NCBI GenBank assembly: GCA_001600415.1
Contig: BCJX01000002.1
Span: forward strand, 3,500,190-3,564,189
Direction of reading: 5' to 3'
DNA: 64,000 bases
From: Pascua guehoae
Taxonomy: Eukaryota; Basidiomycota; Tremellomycetes; Trichosporonales; Trichosporonaceae
In this document: positions 11,361-22,087 of the stretch, piece after piece
Layout of the letters: every line of letters begins with the position of its first letter
How positions within the stretch are numbered: position 1 is the first letter of the stretch
Notes under the pieces: model-generated
What the model was told of the DNA's origin: nothing
Database searches by the model: none
The model's input: the letters and a program-made list of their open reading frames with translations, nothing else
Translations under genes and position numbers: made by a program

Positions 11361-11628
11361 CACGGCGTACAGTCTGAAGAGAGCCGTCGGGACGCGTCTG
11401 GCTAATTCAGAAGCAGATGCGACTGAAAGATCCAGAGACGGTCACTCTGATCATGGTGCGTGAGACGGTCATTCCGACCGTCGTGCGCACTAGCCTGCAC
11501 AGTCCATGTCCAAAAGGAACGTGAGTGGCGCAGGGCGAAATGTTTCGCGCTGCCAAACACTCATCTCATCTGCACCTCTGAGCAGCATGCCACGGCATCC
11601 CTGCACCCCTCACGTTCTTTTTGACATA

Positions 11629-11707
11629 CAGGTGTGTCCGGAAGTCGTGAGACTGGTACGCGCTCGAGTCTCACTGTGGCAGTCTCGCGACTTCCCGGCC
11701 GCGCCTG
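11629..11707. mobile_element. TIR element, short internally deleted copy (79 bp)
   Basis: It starts CAGGTGTGTCCGGAAGTC and ends with the reverse complement of CAGGCGCGGCCGGGAAGTC, flanked on both sides by TA. The two arms extend past GAGACTG. It is a short relative of the elements at 11894-12108 and 34493-34699 with almost no interior. TA flanks and a CAGGTG start fit the Tc1/mariner superfamily. Confidence 0.7.
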
Positions 11708-11893
11708 TACACTGTACGAGGCGACGCGTGCGATCCGTCCCCATCTGGCCACATCTGTCGTACCGTCGTTCTGATGCCTCTATAACCCCACTGGGATCGG
11801 CATCAACAGGACCACCATTCAACATTGGACAGATGGGTTCTCGCCATGTGTGCCCTGGCATGATGTCTGTTGTAGCCGGCTGTATGAGAGAGA

Positions 11894-12108
11894 CAGGTGC
11901 GTCCGCAAAGTCTTGAGACTGCCACTGTGCGCTCGGTCCAGTTGAAGTTGCGCATGGACACTCTCAGACCAATACAATGGCACATCAAGTGAGCACACTG
12001 TTGTTTCCTGCTTGTCGTGTCCGTCATGGTCTGTGCGCCTCCCTGTATACGCACCGTGGGCGGACCCGAGCTTCATGTGGCAGTCCCATGACTTTCCGGA
12101 CACACCTG
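11894..12108. mobile_element. TIR element (Tc1/mariner-type MITE), full-size copy
   Basis: The left end CAGGTGCGTCCGCAAAGTC and a right end that is the reverse complement of CAGGTGTGTCCGGAAAGTC form inverted repeats of about 40 bp (CAGGTG to GAGCTC/GCTCGG). The interior carries GTTGCGCATGGACAC, CAATGGCA and TGCTGTTTCCTGCTTG-like words shared with the copy at 34493. It has no coding capacity. The flanking bases are GA on both sides, with TA two bases further on the right, so the target duplication has decayed or differs. Confidence 0.8.
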
Positions 12109-12559
12109 GATATGAGCGCGCGAGCGGGTACTAAGTACTAGAGGTGCGGATAATCTCAGGCCGGCGGCGGCGTCGCGGGCGAGGCCGAGCCGCTATCATC
12201 TCGGATTTAACAATGTCATGGGATGCCATGGGCTCACAAACACCACTATGCCTGTTGCTCACGAATGCACCCAGGTAAACCCAAAGTGTGGGTGGCCAAG
12301 GGTGCCTCTACGGTGTCCAAACGAGGCCGTTGGCTGGATGCCCGTCAACTGGGAGTACGGGGCGGCCAGAACCATGATGATGCGATTTTGAGCTCGCTTG
12401 CGATTTTCAGCTTGCTTGCTGCTGCATTTTACAGTACTAGGGCGGGACACTCTCGTGGATCTGACCACACCTAAATACCGTCGTTCTGGCGGCGTCTCAT
12501 ATACACCGGAAGGCATTGAGGCAGGACCACCATTTCGAGATTGACGGGCCTCCACGCGT

Positions 12560-13510
12560 CTACCCATGGCGGTTTGCCAGCGCTCACGAGGACGCCCTGC
12601 TCACGAATCTCATCACCAACAAGCGAAACAACGTACAGCTGGCGTCTACAGGCCCAAGGACACCTGGTGAATTGGGCCTGTTCACTAGATGTGAACTGTT
12701 CACTAGATGTGAACTGTTCACTAGATGTAGCCCGCGAGGCTGGACGAGTTGGCGTCCAGTTTCCTTCTAGTCGATAGAGTCACGGATCACCAACCCTCCC
12801 TCGTGGTTCCGCAGTCAACGCTTTCCCGTCGGACCTTGACGTGCACGTAGCGCATAACCATGGTGTTGCCGTGTGCTCGCGAATAGCGGCACGCCCTGCT
12901 ACTCACGAATCTCATCACCCACAGGCGAAGCAACGTACAGCTGGCGTCTACAGAGCCAAGGATACCTGGGGCATTGAGCCTGTTCACTAGGTGTACGCCA
13001 AAACTGAGCCTGTCACTAGATGTGCGTCAACTAGGTGCACCGCGCCCGCCGGGCTGGACGAGTTCATGTCCAGCTCCCCTCCCGTCGATTCAGTCGTGGA
13101 TAAGTAACCTTGCCTCGTGGACGTGTTATTGCGCAGTGGCGGATTTCCCGCCGCGCATTGACGTGCACATGGCGCGTAACCATGGCTTTTCCGTGTGCTC
13201 ACGACACGAATAGCAGGACGCCGTGTTGCTCACGGCTCTCAACTCTTATCCAGGCGCGATGAAAGTATACCTAGCGTCTACGAAGCGAAGGGCTCCAATC
13301 CAGGCGCAACGAAAGCATACCAGCGTCTACGAAGCAAAGGAACCCCCGAGGTGTCAATCGAACCCGGGTGCATCGAGCAGGATATGCGAGGCAACCAGGG
13401 CTGGACGAGTTGATGTCCAGCTCCCCTCGTCAGTGGATCAGCAACCTTCCCCTCGTGATGTTCGGCAGTCGAGGTTTTCCACACCGTGACGTGCATGGCT
13501 GACGAGTTCC
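12560..13510. repeat. Three diverged tandem copies of a unit of about 315-350 bp
   Basis: Each unit contains, in order, a CACGAATCTCATCACC-like word, GTACAGCTGGCGTCTAC or a variant, GGCTGGACGAGTT followed by GTCCAG (near 12738, 13053 and 13402), a GTCGAT or CAGTGGAT word, and TGACGTGCAC with GCGTAACCATGG. The third unit has drifted most. CTGGACGAGTTNNNGTCCAG is itself a small hairpin. Within unit 1, GTTCACTAGATGTGAACT is repeated in tandem. No open frame spans the units. Confidence 0.75.
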
Positions 13511-13569
13511 CACAACGCCGTCCCTCATGCCACGTCGGACAGCAGCACGAATCCAGACGACACGACGTA

Positions 13570-13778
13570 CAGGTGTGTCCGAAAAGCCATCAGACCACAT
13601 TACGCTAGGGTATGCCCACAGCGCATACAGGGCGGTGCGCGGATGTGGATACAGTACAGCAAGCAGGAAACATCAGCCTGCCCACTGGCCATGCGATTGC
13701 ATTGGTCTAGAAAGGGTCCATGTGCAACTTGACTCGACCGAGCTCAAAGTGGTAGTCTCAAGACTTCCAGCGCACCTG
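13570..13778. mobile_element. TIR element (same MITE family), reversed orientation
   Basis: The left end CAGGTGTGTCCGAAAAGCC is preceded by TA. The right end GACTTCCAGCGCACCTG is followed by CATA. On the minus strand, the interior words GTTGCACATGGAC, CAATGCAATCGCATGG and TGTTTCCTGCTTGC match the copy at 34493, so it is inserted the other way round. It is diverged and non-coding. Confidence 0.75.
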
Positions 13779-15194
13779 CATAGGTAACATCTCAGCCAAG
13801 GATACCCAGGTCCAAACGAGCCGTTCCATGTCCGTCAACTGGCGCCGCAACCGAGCCCCCACCGAGGCTGAGGTGACCCCCAGACCCCGTCTAGCCGAAA
13901 CCGTCCTCATTCGTTCTTGGCCTCGAGTGCGGCATGTACATGTCCTTGGCCTCGAATCCTACTAGAGTTGTGCATTTACGTGGCCGTCGAGTTGACTCAA
14001 CGCTGCCCCTCATGCCATGTCCACGAACCGCAGAACCAATACAGGCGAGAAAGAATAGCCACCATACAGAGCCGTACCTCGGCCGTGTCCAATCGAGCCC
14101 GCCCACCAAATGCCCATCATCAACTAGGATGTGCCCGGTAACAGAGGAGGCTGCAAAAGGTGATGTTGACGTCGGGTTGATACACCCGTCTGTCCTCGCG
14201 CTTTCCTCGTCGAGTGTTATTTCCAGTCCCGAGCGGTGTCGGACCTCGCAAGTGCATGTAGCCGTCGTCCAACGATACCTCACAACACCGCCCCGTACGT
14301 GCGCCCCAACCGTTGGACTCGCAGACCAGGGGGCAAGGCGGATCCTCGGATCCTAGCTCGAGGGTGGTCACCTGAAGGCGAGTGATCCAACCCTGTAGCG
14401 CGCGATGCTGGTTATCGAGTACGATGTGGGTGCTGCTGTTTGGAGGTATGCAGGTGTTCGGACACGCGGGTACGCGGGGACGTACGTACACTGTCGCGTT
14501 GGCGGTACTCGAACTGCACGCTACCTGGGTTCTGCACGGTGGTGCGGTGGTGCAGTGGTGCCGCCCGCGCGACCAACTCAGACGGAGTATGAGTCGAACA
14601 CAGAGGCCAAAAGGACTGGATGTTCCGAGGATTGCACGTCGGGATTCCTGCAGGTGTGTTACTACTACACTAAACACCCTTATAATGATCTCTCGGCAGT
14701 CGTCGTCCTATTAGTTCCGTCTAACTCTTGTGGACACGACAGCTGTAGCAGCCAAAGAATGGGCCTATTCTGGGGTTTAGAGGCTTCACTCACTGGCCAA
14801 TTCGGAGACCACATTACTGTTGTAGTCGAATGTTGGTCATAGCACCAACGGTACCAGCAAGGTCACATGCAAGACGTCACAGGTGAGACTGCTGGCTGAC
14901 AGCTGACTGTCGAGCCGGGGGTGCAGAATACCGCCTGCCACCAGACGCGCGTTGGTGTGCTGTTAACGCTACCCTCGGCCAACGCTGCTCAACGGGCTCC
15001 TCCCTGGCAAACTATCACGTGGTTGACCAGCCCAGCAGAATACTGGCTTGGCACTAACCCGTCGCCGTATAGCCGTAGTGTCCCCGCCTCCATCTATAAT
15101 ATAAAGCGAAGATGCTCGAGATGAACCATGTGGAAGCTGCGTGGTTTCCACAGGGCCAGCTACTGGGTGGGGGGAAGGAGACTGAAGGGTTGTG

Positions 15195-15249
<55 letters not shown>

Positions 15250-15580
15250 TGAGCCAAGGGGGGGGGGGGGNTGAGAGAGTGAAGGAGGAGACCTGAGATG
15301 ACAGGGCGGGTCTGTGTTGAACTTCTCTAGCACCGTGCAAATCCTTTGTCTTGTTCTTTTGCACGGATCGGTTTCATCGTGAAGTAACAATTATCACGGT
15401 CACCCCCAGACCTAACCATGAGCAGCCGACACCTTCGCCTCGCCCCCGTGTTACTGACCCTCACATGCTCCATGGCGCTCTGTCCCGCAAGACTTTCCTG
15501 GAGATATGTACCGAGGATAAACAGGCGGTCCACGAGCACGGGCCAGGCAACAGTCCCACTTTGCAATGGCAATGTCCACA
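13779..15580. other. Gene-free region between two TIR elements
   Basis: No gene was recognised. It ends in a (GT)n tract (15190-15249) and a G-run (15258-15270) with one undetermined base at 15271. Short frames give no known protein. Confidence 0.45.
15190..15249. repeat. (GT)n microsatellite next to a G-run
   Basis: About sixty bases of GT repeats with one TTT interruption, followed by 13 G and an undetermined base at 15271. Confidence 0.95.
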
Positions 15581-15900
15581 CCTCTGTGTCCGAAAAGTCA
15601 TGAGACTGCCATACAAAGCTCGGGGACGCGCACAGTCCGCACACAGGGAGGCGCGCAGGATATTAAATATTAAAATAAATAATATACATGAACAGTTGAA
15701 GTTAACCACGTGGTCTCGAGGCAGCAAAGGAAGCAAGTCCTTCTTCCGCTGCCTAGCCCACTAGTATGGGATACAACAAGCAAGGAACAGCGGTGTGTCC
15801 ACTTGCCGTGCCATCGCACATTGGCCTAGACAGTGACCATGCTCAACTTCGCCTAGACCAAGTTCGAAGTGGCAGTCTCAAGACTTTCCGCACGCACCTG
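15581..15900. mobile_element. TIR element (same family) with an internal AT-rich insertion
   Basis: The left end reads CTGTGTCCGAAAAGTCATGAG, close to the family terminus but with decayed first bases. The right end is the reverse complement of CAGGTGCGTGCGGAAAGTC. The right two thirds match the family in reverse orientation. The segment at about 15650-15765, starting with an AT-rich ATTAAATATTAAAATAAATA tract, is absent from other copies and makes this one 320 bp long. Confidence 0.65.
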
Positions 15901-18086
15901 TCCCAACGTCCCGACCCAAACCAGAGGCCCCCGATTCCCACCACGTCCTACTCCTGTGCTCGAGGCTGCGTACACATGAGAAACGTGGTGTCCATGTGCG
16001 GATGGATCTGGGGCAAACGTGGTCTCCACGCGCGCCGTCCCAGATCGCCAAGAAACATTCAGCACATTCCGCACCTCCAACCCACCATACTCCTAGTTTG
16101 ATTCCTCGCTCGAATAGTCCTCGCTGGAATGGTCCTCGCTCGGCCATGTTCCACAAGCCTCTTCCACACTGCTCTGCGAGCCCGAGTCGGAGTGTAGACG
16201 TGGCCCCGAGGTGTGCCCGCGGGTCTGGCCAGCATGGCCCCCTCGTGGTTTGCGCGCCACAAACTAGTAGACGCAATTTTGACCACAGACAATGCATAGA
16301 CTGGACAGTCGCCGACACGTCACGCCGACACGTCACGTCGACACGTCGCCGGCGGCATGAGTCATGGTGGACACGGTGAACAGTGGCCACTGACGCAGAC
16401 GTACGCCGCGTGGTTCGGTACGCCGGCGTATTTTGGTTTCTCCTTTGTCCTCTTCGCTTACGCTTACACTGCTGACGAGGGCAAGGCACGCCACTCGGCC
16501 ACGCAGCCACGACCACGATGGGTCTGGGACGGAGACGGGCCACGGGACGCGGACACGGAGCTCTCTTCCGCCCCTCGCCAAATCGCGCGTTTCCCGGAAC
16601 ACCAACCACGGCCGACAGATCTCACCTGCTTTACCTTTACCCGCCAAGGCCGCGGAACTCGGACATTTCTCGGACACTGTCCGGCATTCCGGGACACACG
16701 GGCGATCGCGCCGTACGCACTCTGGGCGTGGTGCCTCGCAGGCAGCGTGAGGCCGGGCGGCAGGCGGGCACGAGGCGAGGCGAGGCGAGGCGGAGTAATG
16801 CAGGCGTCGGTTGGGATCCAGTGCCTTGCACATCCCCCTGTTCATGGCGTCACTGGGTACGGCGTCGACGCCGTTTCAAACGCCGGGACCGCGACGCCGA
16901 CACCACACCGTACGACGCCCCGGGCATGCGGCGGCGGCCCGCGCATCGAGTGCGGCACTGGATGCCGCCGGGCGGCGACCCCCGCCACCCCCTTACCACT
17001 GCCGCGCTTACACGACGCTTAGCAAGCCGTGCGAGTGCTTGGCGAGGGCGGGGCGTCGACGCGTCGTGGATGAACCGATGGAAAAATCGAGCAAACCTGC
17101 CAGGAAACCTACAGTGGCACCACCGACGGCCGACACCGAGCCCGGTGTCGCTCGTCGTCGTTGGTGTTCATTTACTCATTAATGAAGGCGGCGACGCCGG
17201 GGGGCTCGTTAGGGTGGGTTTGGTTTAGTCGCCGCACAGCGATTGTGCGCGGGGGGTGGGGGGGGGATAAACGTGCGTGAGTGAAGGGTGTCGAGGACCC
17301 GCTAATTGATGTCTATGAGGATTGATTGAGGTCTATTGTGGTTAATTGCTCACGTACGACCGACCCTGGCCACGACGAGCGTGGCAGCGTGTGGCGGCTG
17401 CGGCTTGCGGATGGGGAAGAGGGACTGGGGACGGCACGGCAGAGGCTCGACGCTGACGGTGTCGCTGACGGGGTGGAGNGTGTTTGCTCCGGACTCCCCG
17501 GGGGGGGGGGGGTGGTGTCGGACCAGATGGGTCGAGATCGATCGAGTGTGGGGCAAGAATATTGGACCAGGCTCGCGGGGTCGGGCTGGGGCGGTGTGTG
17601 GGGGATGGGGTATGAGATGGGGTGTGAGGGACGGCGTGTGGGGGTTGGGTGGGTACAGCGCCGGGTTGAGGACGTCAACCGCGACGTGTCGAAAGGACTT
17701 TTGGGATCAAGGGGACCTTCCCCCGGGGCGGAGGCGGAGGAACGGACGGGGGAGGGGAGAGTGTCGACGTGTTGAAACGCATCCGAGTGGGGGTAATCCA
17801 CCCATGGGCCTGGGACATTGGGTAATTTACCCACGGGCCTGGGACATTGAAGCGCTCGAATATGGGACACCGCCATGGATGGTCGGCGCTCGCCAAAGGC
17901 GCACGACAAAACTTCGGAACATGTCCAGGTGGGGTATTCCCAACCCCTCGCTCAGCAGCCATGAAGCAGAAACATTTTGTGCACGCCGGGATGAGAGTTG
18001 GCACGTCATGGCGAGAGATGCAAAACGACCCAACAAACAAAACGCAACCATGGTCAGTCTCAGAGACTGAGCCCGCGCCAACATCA
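15901..18086. other. Gene-free GC-rich region upstream of tRNA-Gln
   Basis: No gene could be supported. It contains the repeated word CGACACGTCAC (about 16310-16345), AGGCG repeats near 16785, an undetermined base at 17479, a 13-G run at 17500-17512, and a tandem 29-bp duplication at 17791-17848. Frames of 200-240 codons exist on both strands but show no conserved motif and look like GC-rich chance frames. Confidence 0.45.
17791..17848. repeat. Tandem duplication, 29-bp unit, two copies
   Basis: GGGTAATCCACCCATGGGC and GGGTAATTTACCCACGGGC are each followed by CTGGGACATT. The inner GGGTAATTTACCC is palindromic. Confidence 0.8.
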
Positions 18087-18166
18087 AGGTCTGACTGGGA
18101 ATCGAACCCAGATTACAAGAACAACAGCGTCAGAATCTTGTGTACTAACCTTTATACGATCAAACC
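18087..18166 (-). tRNA. tRNA-Gln(CTG) with an 8-nt intron
   Basis: Acceptor GGTTTGA (18166-18160) pairs with TCAGACC (18094-18088). The D arm has GTA/TAC, the anticodon stem is CAAGA/TCTTG and the T arm is CTGGG/TTCGATT/CCCAG. The anticodon CTG is followed by A37, and eight extra bases (CGCTGTTG) before the last loop base form a minimal intron. The gene lies alone inside the gene-poor tract, upstream of no coding gene. Confidence 0.9.
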
Positions 18167-19407
18167 CCTTGCTCCTTTCACCGCGACGGCGAGCATGCGA
18201 GGTGAGGTCCCGGCGTTTTTGGCCTGTGTGCGCAACGGAGGGACCACTGGCGGATGTGCAAGTTCTGTGGCTGCGCAGAAATAAATCATCGGGCACAGGG
18301 CCTCCTTGAGGGAGGGTTGATGATGCCTTGACGGACCCGTTGATATGAAATCAACCACTTCCGCGACGAGTATTAACCCACCCCGACACGAGGATGCTGT
18401 GTGTGTTGAAATCCAATGTCTATGCCAAGCAGCTTGCAAGTAGCATTGTAAAAGCTCACTTTTGGTACGGTTGTTCTGCAACGAAAATCAAACATTCCTT
18501 TGCTGTTATTCTGCAAGAAAATAAAAACATTCCTTTCTGGCTCCAGCACGCAAATAAATGTTGAGCGGTTGGTGTCGACGGCCAGACAAAAGGCGCACCC
18601 ACATGGGTGCTTGCCATCGCTGCAGTCATTTGCCTGTAGGATCTGAGAAAGAGGCAACGCGTGTGTGGTAGTCAGCATGGGCCTATCATGTACACAGACA
18701 GGTTTTGAAGTGTTGAGGTCGAGATCGAAACTCTCAAAGAATATTACGAGGTGATACACTCAAGATGTCATTGAAATGCACTACCGCCTACACCCCTTAC
18801 CTGAGTGGTCTGCTGGACCTCCATGAGTGAGGTCGGGTCCTAGTGTGCATGGATGATTGTGGGTTGACGGGTGTGGCATCTGGACGTGACGAAGAAAGTT
18901 GGGTTCCTGTAGAGCAATACTTTGCAAGACGAGGCGAATAGAGCCCGCGGCCGAACCTGCTGAATTTTCCCCGCCCTAATGCTGCCCCCCCAGCGACGTC
19001 AGGTTGAGACTCGCCCGACAAATCTGCGGGTATCCTCGTCGTCCATTGTTGCGGAGCTTTGCTCGCGTGCCCGGCGTGTAGTAGAATACAGTCCATACCA
19101 CCAAGACATTCGTTTAGGCCAGCCGAGCAGACCGTGGAATTACAAGCGGGGCAACGGAAGTGGTTGACTCAGAGTGCCCTAGCCGTCCAATGCCCAGCCG
19201 AACATCCCGTGCCAGGCAGCGAGTATCTATCTGCAGCGTCCAAGTCTGGCCGAGGGCGGTCATGGTTCTCTGTTAACAGTCGGCACGAGTCTGGTATCGG
19301 CTGCGGAGGCCACATTTTTTTGGGGGGTGGACGATATTGAACTGCCTAGCGGTTGAGTATGGCAGTATAAATGAGAAAAGGCACACGTGGTCAAAAGGCA
19401 GGTGGTC

Positions 19408-19560
19408 ACCTAAGCAGGTGCTTGCGAAGCAGGTGCTCGCCAGTCAAATGCCCACTATGCAGGTGCTCGCTAAGCAAGCTGCCAAGCAAATACTCACCAA
19501 GCAGGTGCTCAAGAGTAAGCAAGTACTCACGAAGCAAGCACTCACCATCAAGTACTCACA
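19408..19560. repeat. Degenerate 15-bp tandem repeat (AAGCAGGTGCTCGCC-like)
   Basis: About ten units of AAGCAGGTGCTCGCC or variants such as AAGCAAGTACTCACG. On the plus strand the phase is kept and reads as KQVLA-like pentapeptides, but no start, splice or homology supports a protein. Confidence 0.7.
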
Positions 19561-20564
19561 AGCCCTCCCAAAGCCCCCACAAAGCAAACCCCCAAAGGCC
19601 CCTCGATGCCCCTCGATGTCATAAAGCATACCGCATCCAAACAAGCCCCCCCGCAACAGCGACGCCGACGGATACATCCACCACCCTAGGACCAGACACT
19701 CTCCAGTCTGGGTCCCGTCGTACATCCTCGCACGGTGACAAGCCTGCGCACAGGCGACACAGCGCGTCTCAGCGTCCCCAGCCTCCATGTATGCGCCGTC
19801 CGAATCACGGTCCCAGGCGACCGCGTCAACAGTCTTGGGCTGCAGCACTGCAGCCCACTCGAACCGGCACCGCGCACACAGCTGCCACTCAGCCGTGCAA
19901 CCGCCTCAGCTCCAACCGCCACAAATGCCACATCCACAACCCCGACTCTACCATACAACCTGCCCCACCACCCCCACCACCCCCACCCCCTCCCACCGTC
20001 TTCCACCCCGCACCCCGCGTCCAAAAACTGACCACTGACACGATCACGCCGACCTCGGCCACACTGGGGGTATTAGTCCGATGCTCAAACCAGCTAGCGG
20101 CCGAGATACGCGGCGCGTCGAGGCCGCGGAGCAAGAGAGAGCACAAGCTGTCTGTTCTATACCGAAGCGCTTGTGTACGTTCTGCTAGATCGCCCGTATG
20201 TTCTATACTGGCTCGCTTGGCTTCGAGTCGACGTTCTACCGTGTGTGCGACTCTGGGACGCTCGGACGCTCTGGACGCCAGTGTGGGCTAGGCGTAGTAG
20301 CACCACCAAGCCGCGCTATCCATCTACAGTACCCAAAAGGTATCCCAAGTCCCTTTGAGAGGACATCTCGGCGGATTCGCTTCATGCATACTGTATGTCG
20401 CTGGGAACGCGGCTGAGCGTGTACCATTACACCATGTAGGCTCCAACATGAAGCCAAGCCCTGCCAGCCTCTCGAGCGACATGGCCAGAGTGCGCTTCTG
20501 GTGTGAGCTGGGTGTCTGTACAGTGCATCAAGTCTACCCACGCCAGCGCGTCACGCCAGCTCAT

Positions 20565-20650
20565 CAGCACGCCAGCACACAGCATGCCAGCACACAGCAC
20601 GCCAGCACGCAGCACACCAGCAGCCAGCACGCCAGCACGAGCACGAGCAC
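20565..20650. repeat. Tandem repeat of CAGCACGCCAGCACA-like units
   Basis: Six to seven imperfect copies of a 15-bp (or 10-bp) unit rich in CAGCACGCC, ending in CGAGCACGAGCACGCC. Confidence 0.75.
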
Positions 20651-21179
20651 GCCACACGCCACACTCCGCGATCTACTCCAGCCAGCCACTCGCCCGAGTT
20701 CATCCCCACACGCCTCCCCCCCCCTACCCCCCTAACCCCACCGCCCTTCCCCTCTTGCAGCGCCCCCTGGACCCGATCACACCAACCCCTCCCCCGCCCT
20801 CGGAGGGTGGCGCCCACCCGCGCCCCACGGGGCCAACGTCTGCCCTCGCCTGTCCTCCGCGGCCCCGCGGGCCATGTCCTCATGCTCATCCCCTCCTCAT
20901 ACACTCACACACTGGCATACCCCCGCGCCGGTGCCCATGCCTACGCCACGAACATGCTGCGCGTGCCCGTGCCCGTGCGCGATGGACGAGTCCGAGACAC
21001 GACACCCCTCGACGAGTCCAAGTCGCACGGGGTAGCCGGAGTAGCCGGTCCGGGACCGGGACTGGTGGGCAGGTATTGCCGGTGGGAGATTCCGACTAGA
21101 TACGAGCAAAATGGAAAATGTCGGGTCATGTCGGAAAGTGTTAAAAGTGGGCCTAGCGCCACCTGGCCACTTGATATCC

Positions 21180-21370
21180 GCCCTCTTGCCTTGCCTTGCC
21201 TTGGCTTGCCATGGCTTGCCTCGCCTCGCCTTGCCTCGCGTTGCGCTAGCCTCGCCTTGCGCGCCTTGCCCGCTTGTGACCTCTTGGGCTCCCACCTCGC
21301 TGCTCACTCCCACGCTCACGCTCACGCTCGCCCTCACGCTCGCTCGCGCTGCTCGCGTTGCTCGGCTCGC
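21180..21370. repeat. CTTGC/CTCGC and CTCACG short tandem repeats
   Basis: Pyrimidine-rich pentamer repeats (CTTGC, CTCGC) from about 21180 grade into CTCACG and CTCGC hexamers to about 21370. Confidence 0.65.
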
Positions 21371-21714
21371 AGTGTTTACCGCTGCGAAACGCTGGGGAAG
21401 TAGGGTTCTGAGACCTGCAGCATGCAGCAGGTATGCACTAGTGGATCTGGCACGAGGCACGGTGACTGTGGATTCAGAGACTGAGACTGTGGGGGGCCTG
21501 GCGATCATGGTGGGCAGGCTATAGCAGGTTAGTACCGTGCGCCGTGGATCTTGTTGCTGACACTCGATGAGTGGGCCAACAAGTGCGACTGTCATTGTCA
21601 TTCTCAGCCAACAAGTGCGGCTGCCATTGTCATTCTCAGTGTCGCTGCCGGGCCGGGCGAGTGTCACTCTCAACTGCTCAACAATGTCGCTGCTGCCGGG
21701 CCGGTGTTGCCGCC

Positions 21715-21830
21715 GACGTTGCCGTTGATACTGGTGCTGGTGCTTGTGCTGGTGCTGATGCTGATGCTGCCGCTGGTGTTGCCACCAGTGCCACCAGTGC
21801 TGCCACCACTGCCACCGCTGCCACCCCCTG
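21715..21830. repeat. GCTGGT / CCACTG trinucleotide-type repeat
   Basis: Interrupted GCTGGTGCT and GCTGATGCT units followed by GCCACCAGT and GCCACCACT units. Low-complexity, not coding in a conserved way. Confidence 0.65.
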
Positions 21831-22087
21831 GCCTCCTGCCCCCGGTTCTTTCAAGTTTCCATAATGCTGCACGCGGTAATGTGCTCTACAACCTGGACAA
21901 TACAAGATGCTAGAATGGATGATGATCGCCTGTGCGGCATGCCGTGCGTGACAATGAGGTGTTCGTGAATGTGAGAAGCAGAATCCGGTAATGTGGGTTG
22001 GGTTGGGTGGGTTGGTGTCTCGAGCGGCCCCAATGGGTGGGACCGCCGGTTGCTCTAGTGCAAGGTATATGCCGGCCGGGGGGTTCA

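Larger units (their letters stand above)
18167..22087. other. Gene-free, repeat-rich region between tRNA-Gln and the Ecl1-type gene
   Basis: Around 18280-18800 base composition is less GC-rich, and a minus-strand frame of 128 codons (18759-18373) is open without recognisable motifs. The rest is dominated by degenerate short tandem repeats: a 15-bp unit at 19408-19560, CAGCACGCC units at 20565-20650, CTTGC/CTCGC words at 21180-21370 and GCTGGT words at 21715-21830. The end near 22087 is the 3' flank of the Ecl1-type gene. Confidence 0.45.

Noticed and set aside
10782..11363. Minus-strand frame of 193 codons
   Set aside because: It spans a diverged 185-bp tandem duplication and resembles no protein family.
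12650..12730. Repeated GTTCACTAGATGTGAACT considered as a CRISPR-like array
   Set aside because: The copies are directly adjacent without unique spacers, and the genome is eukaryotic. It is a short tandem palindrome.
13340..13400. Possible tRNA T-arm (AATCGAACCCGGG)
   Set aside because: The stem around the TTCGATT loop does not pair on either strand and no acceptor or anticodon arm is present.
16357..17228. Overlapping plus-strand frames of 221 and 236 codons
   Set aside because: No recognisable motif, extreme GC content, repeats of AGGCG and CGACACGTC within, and no gene-like splice pattern.
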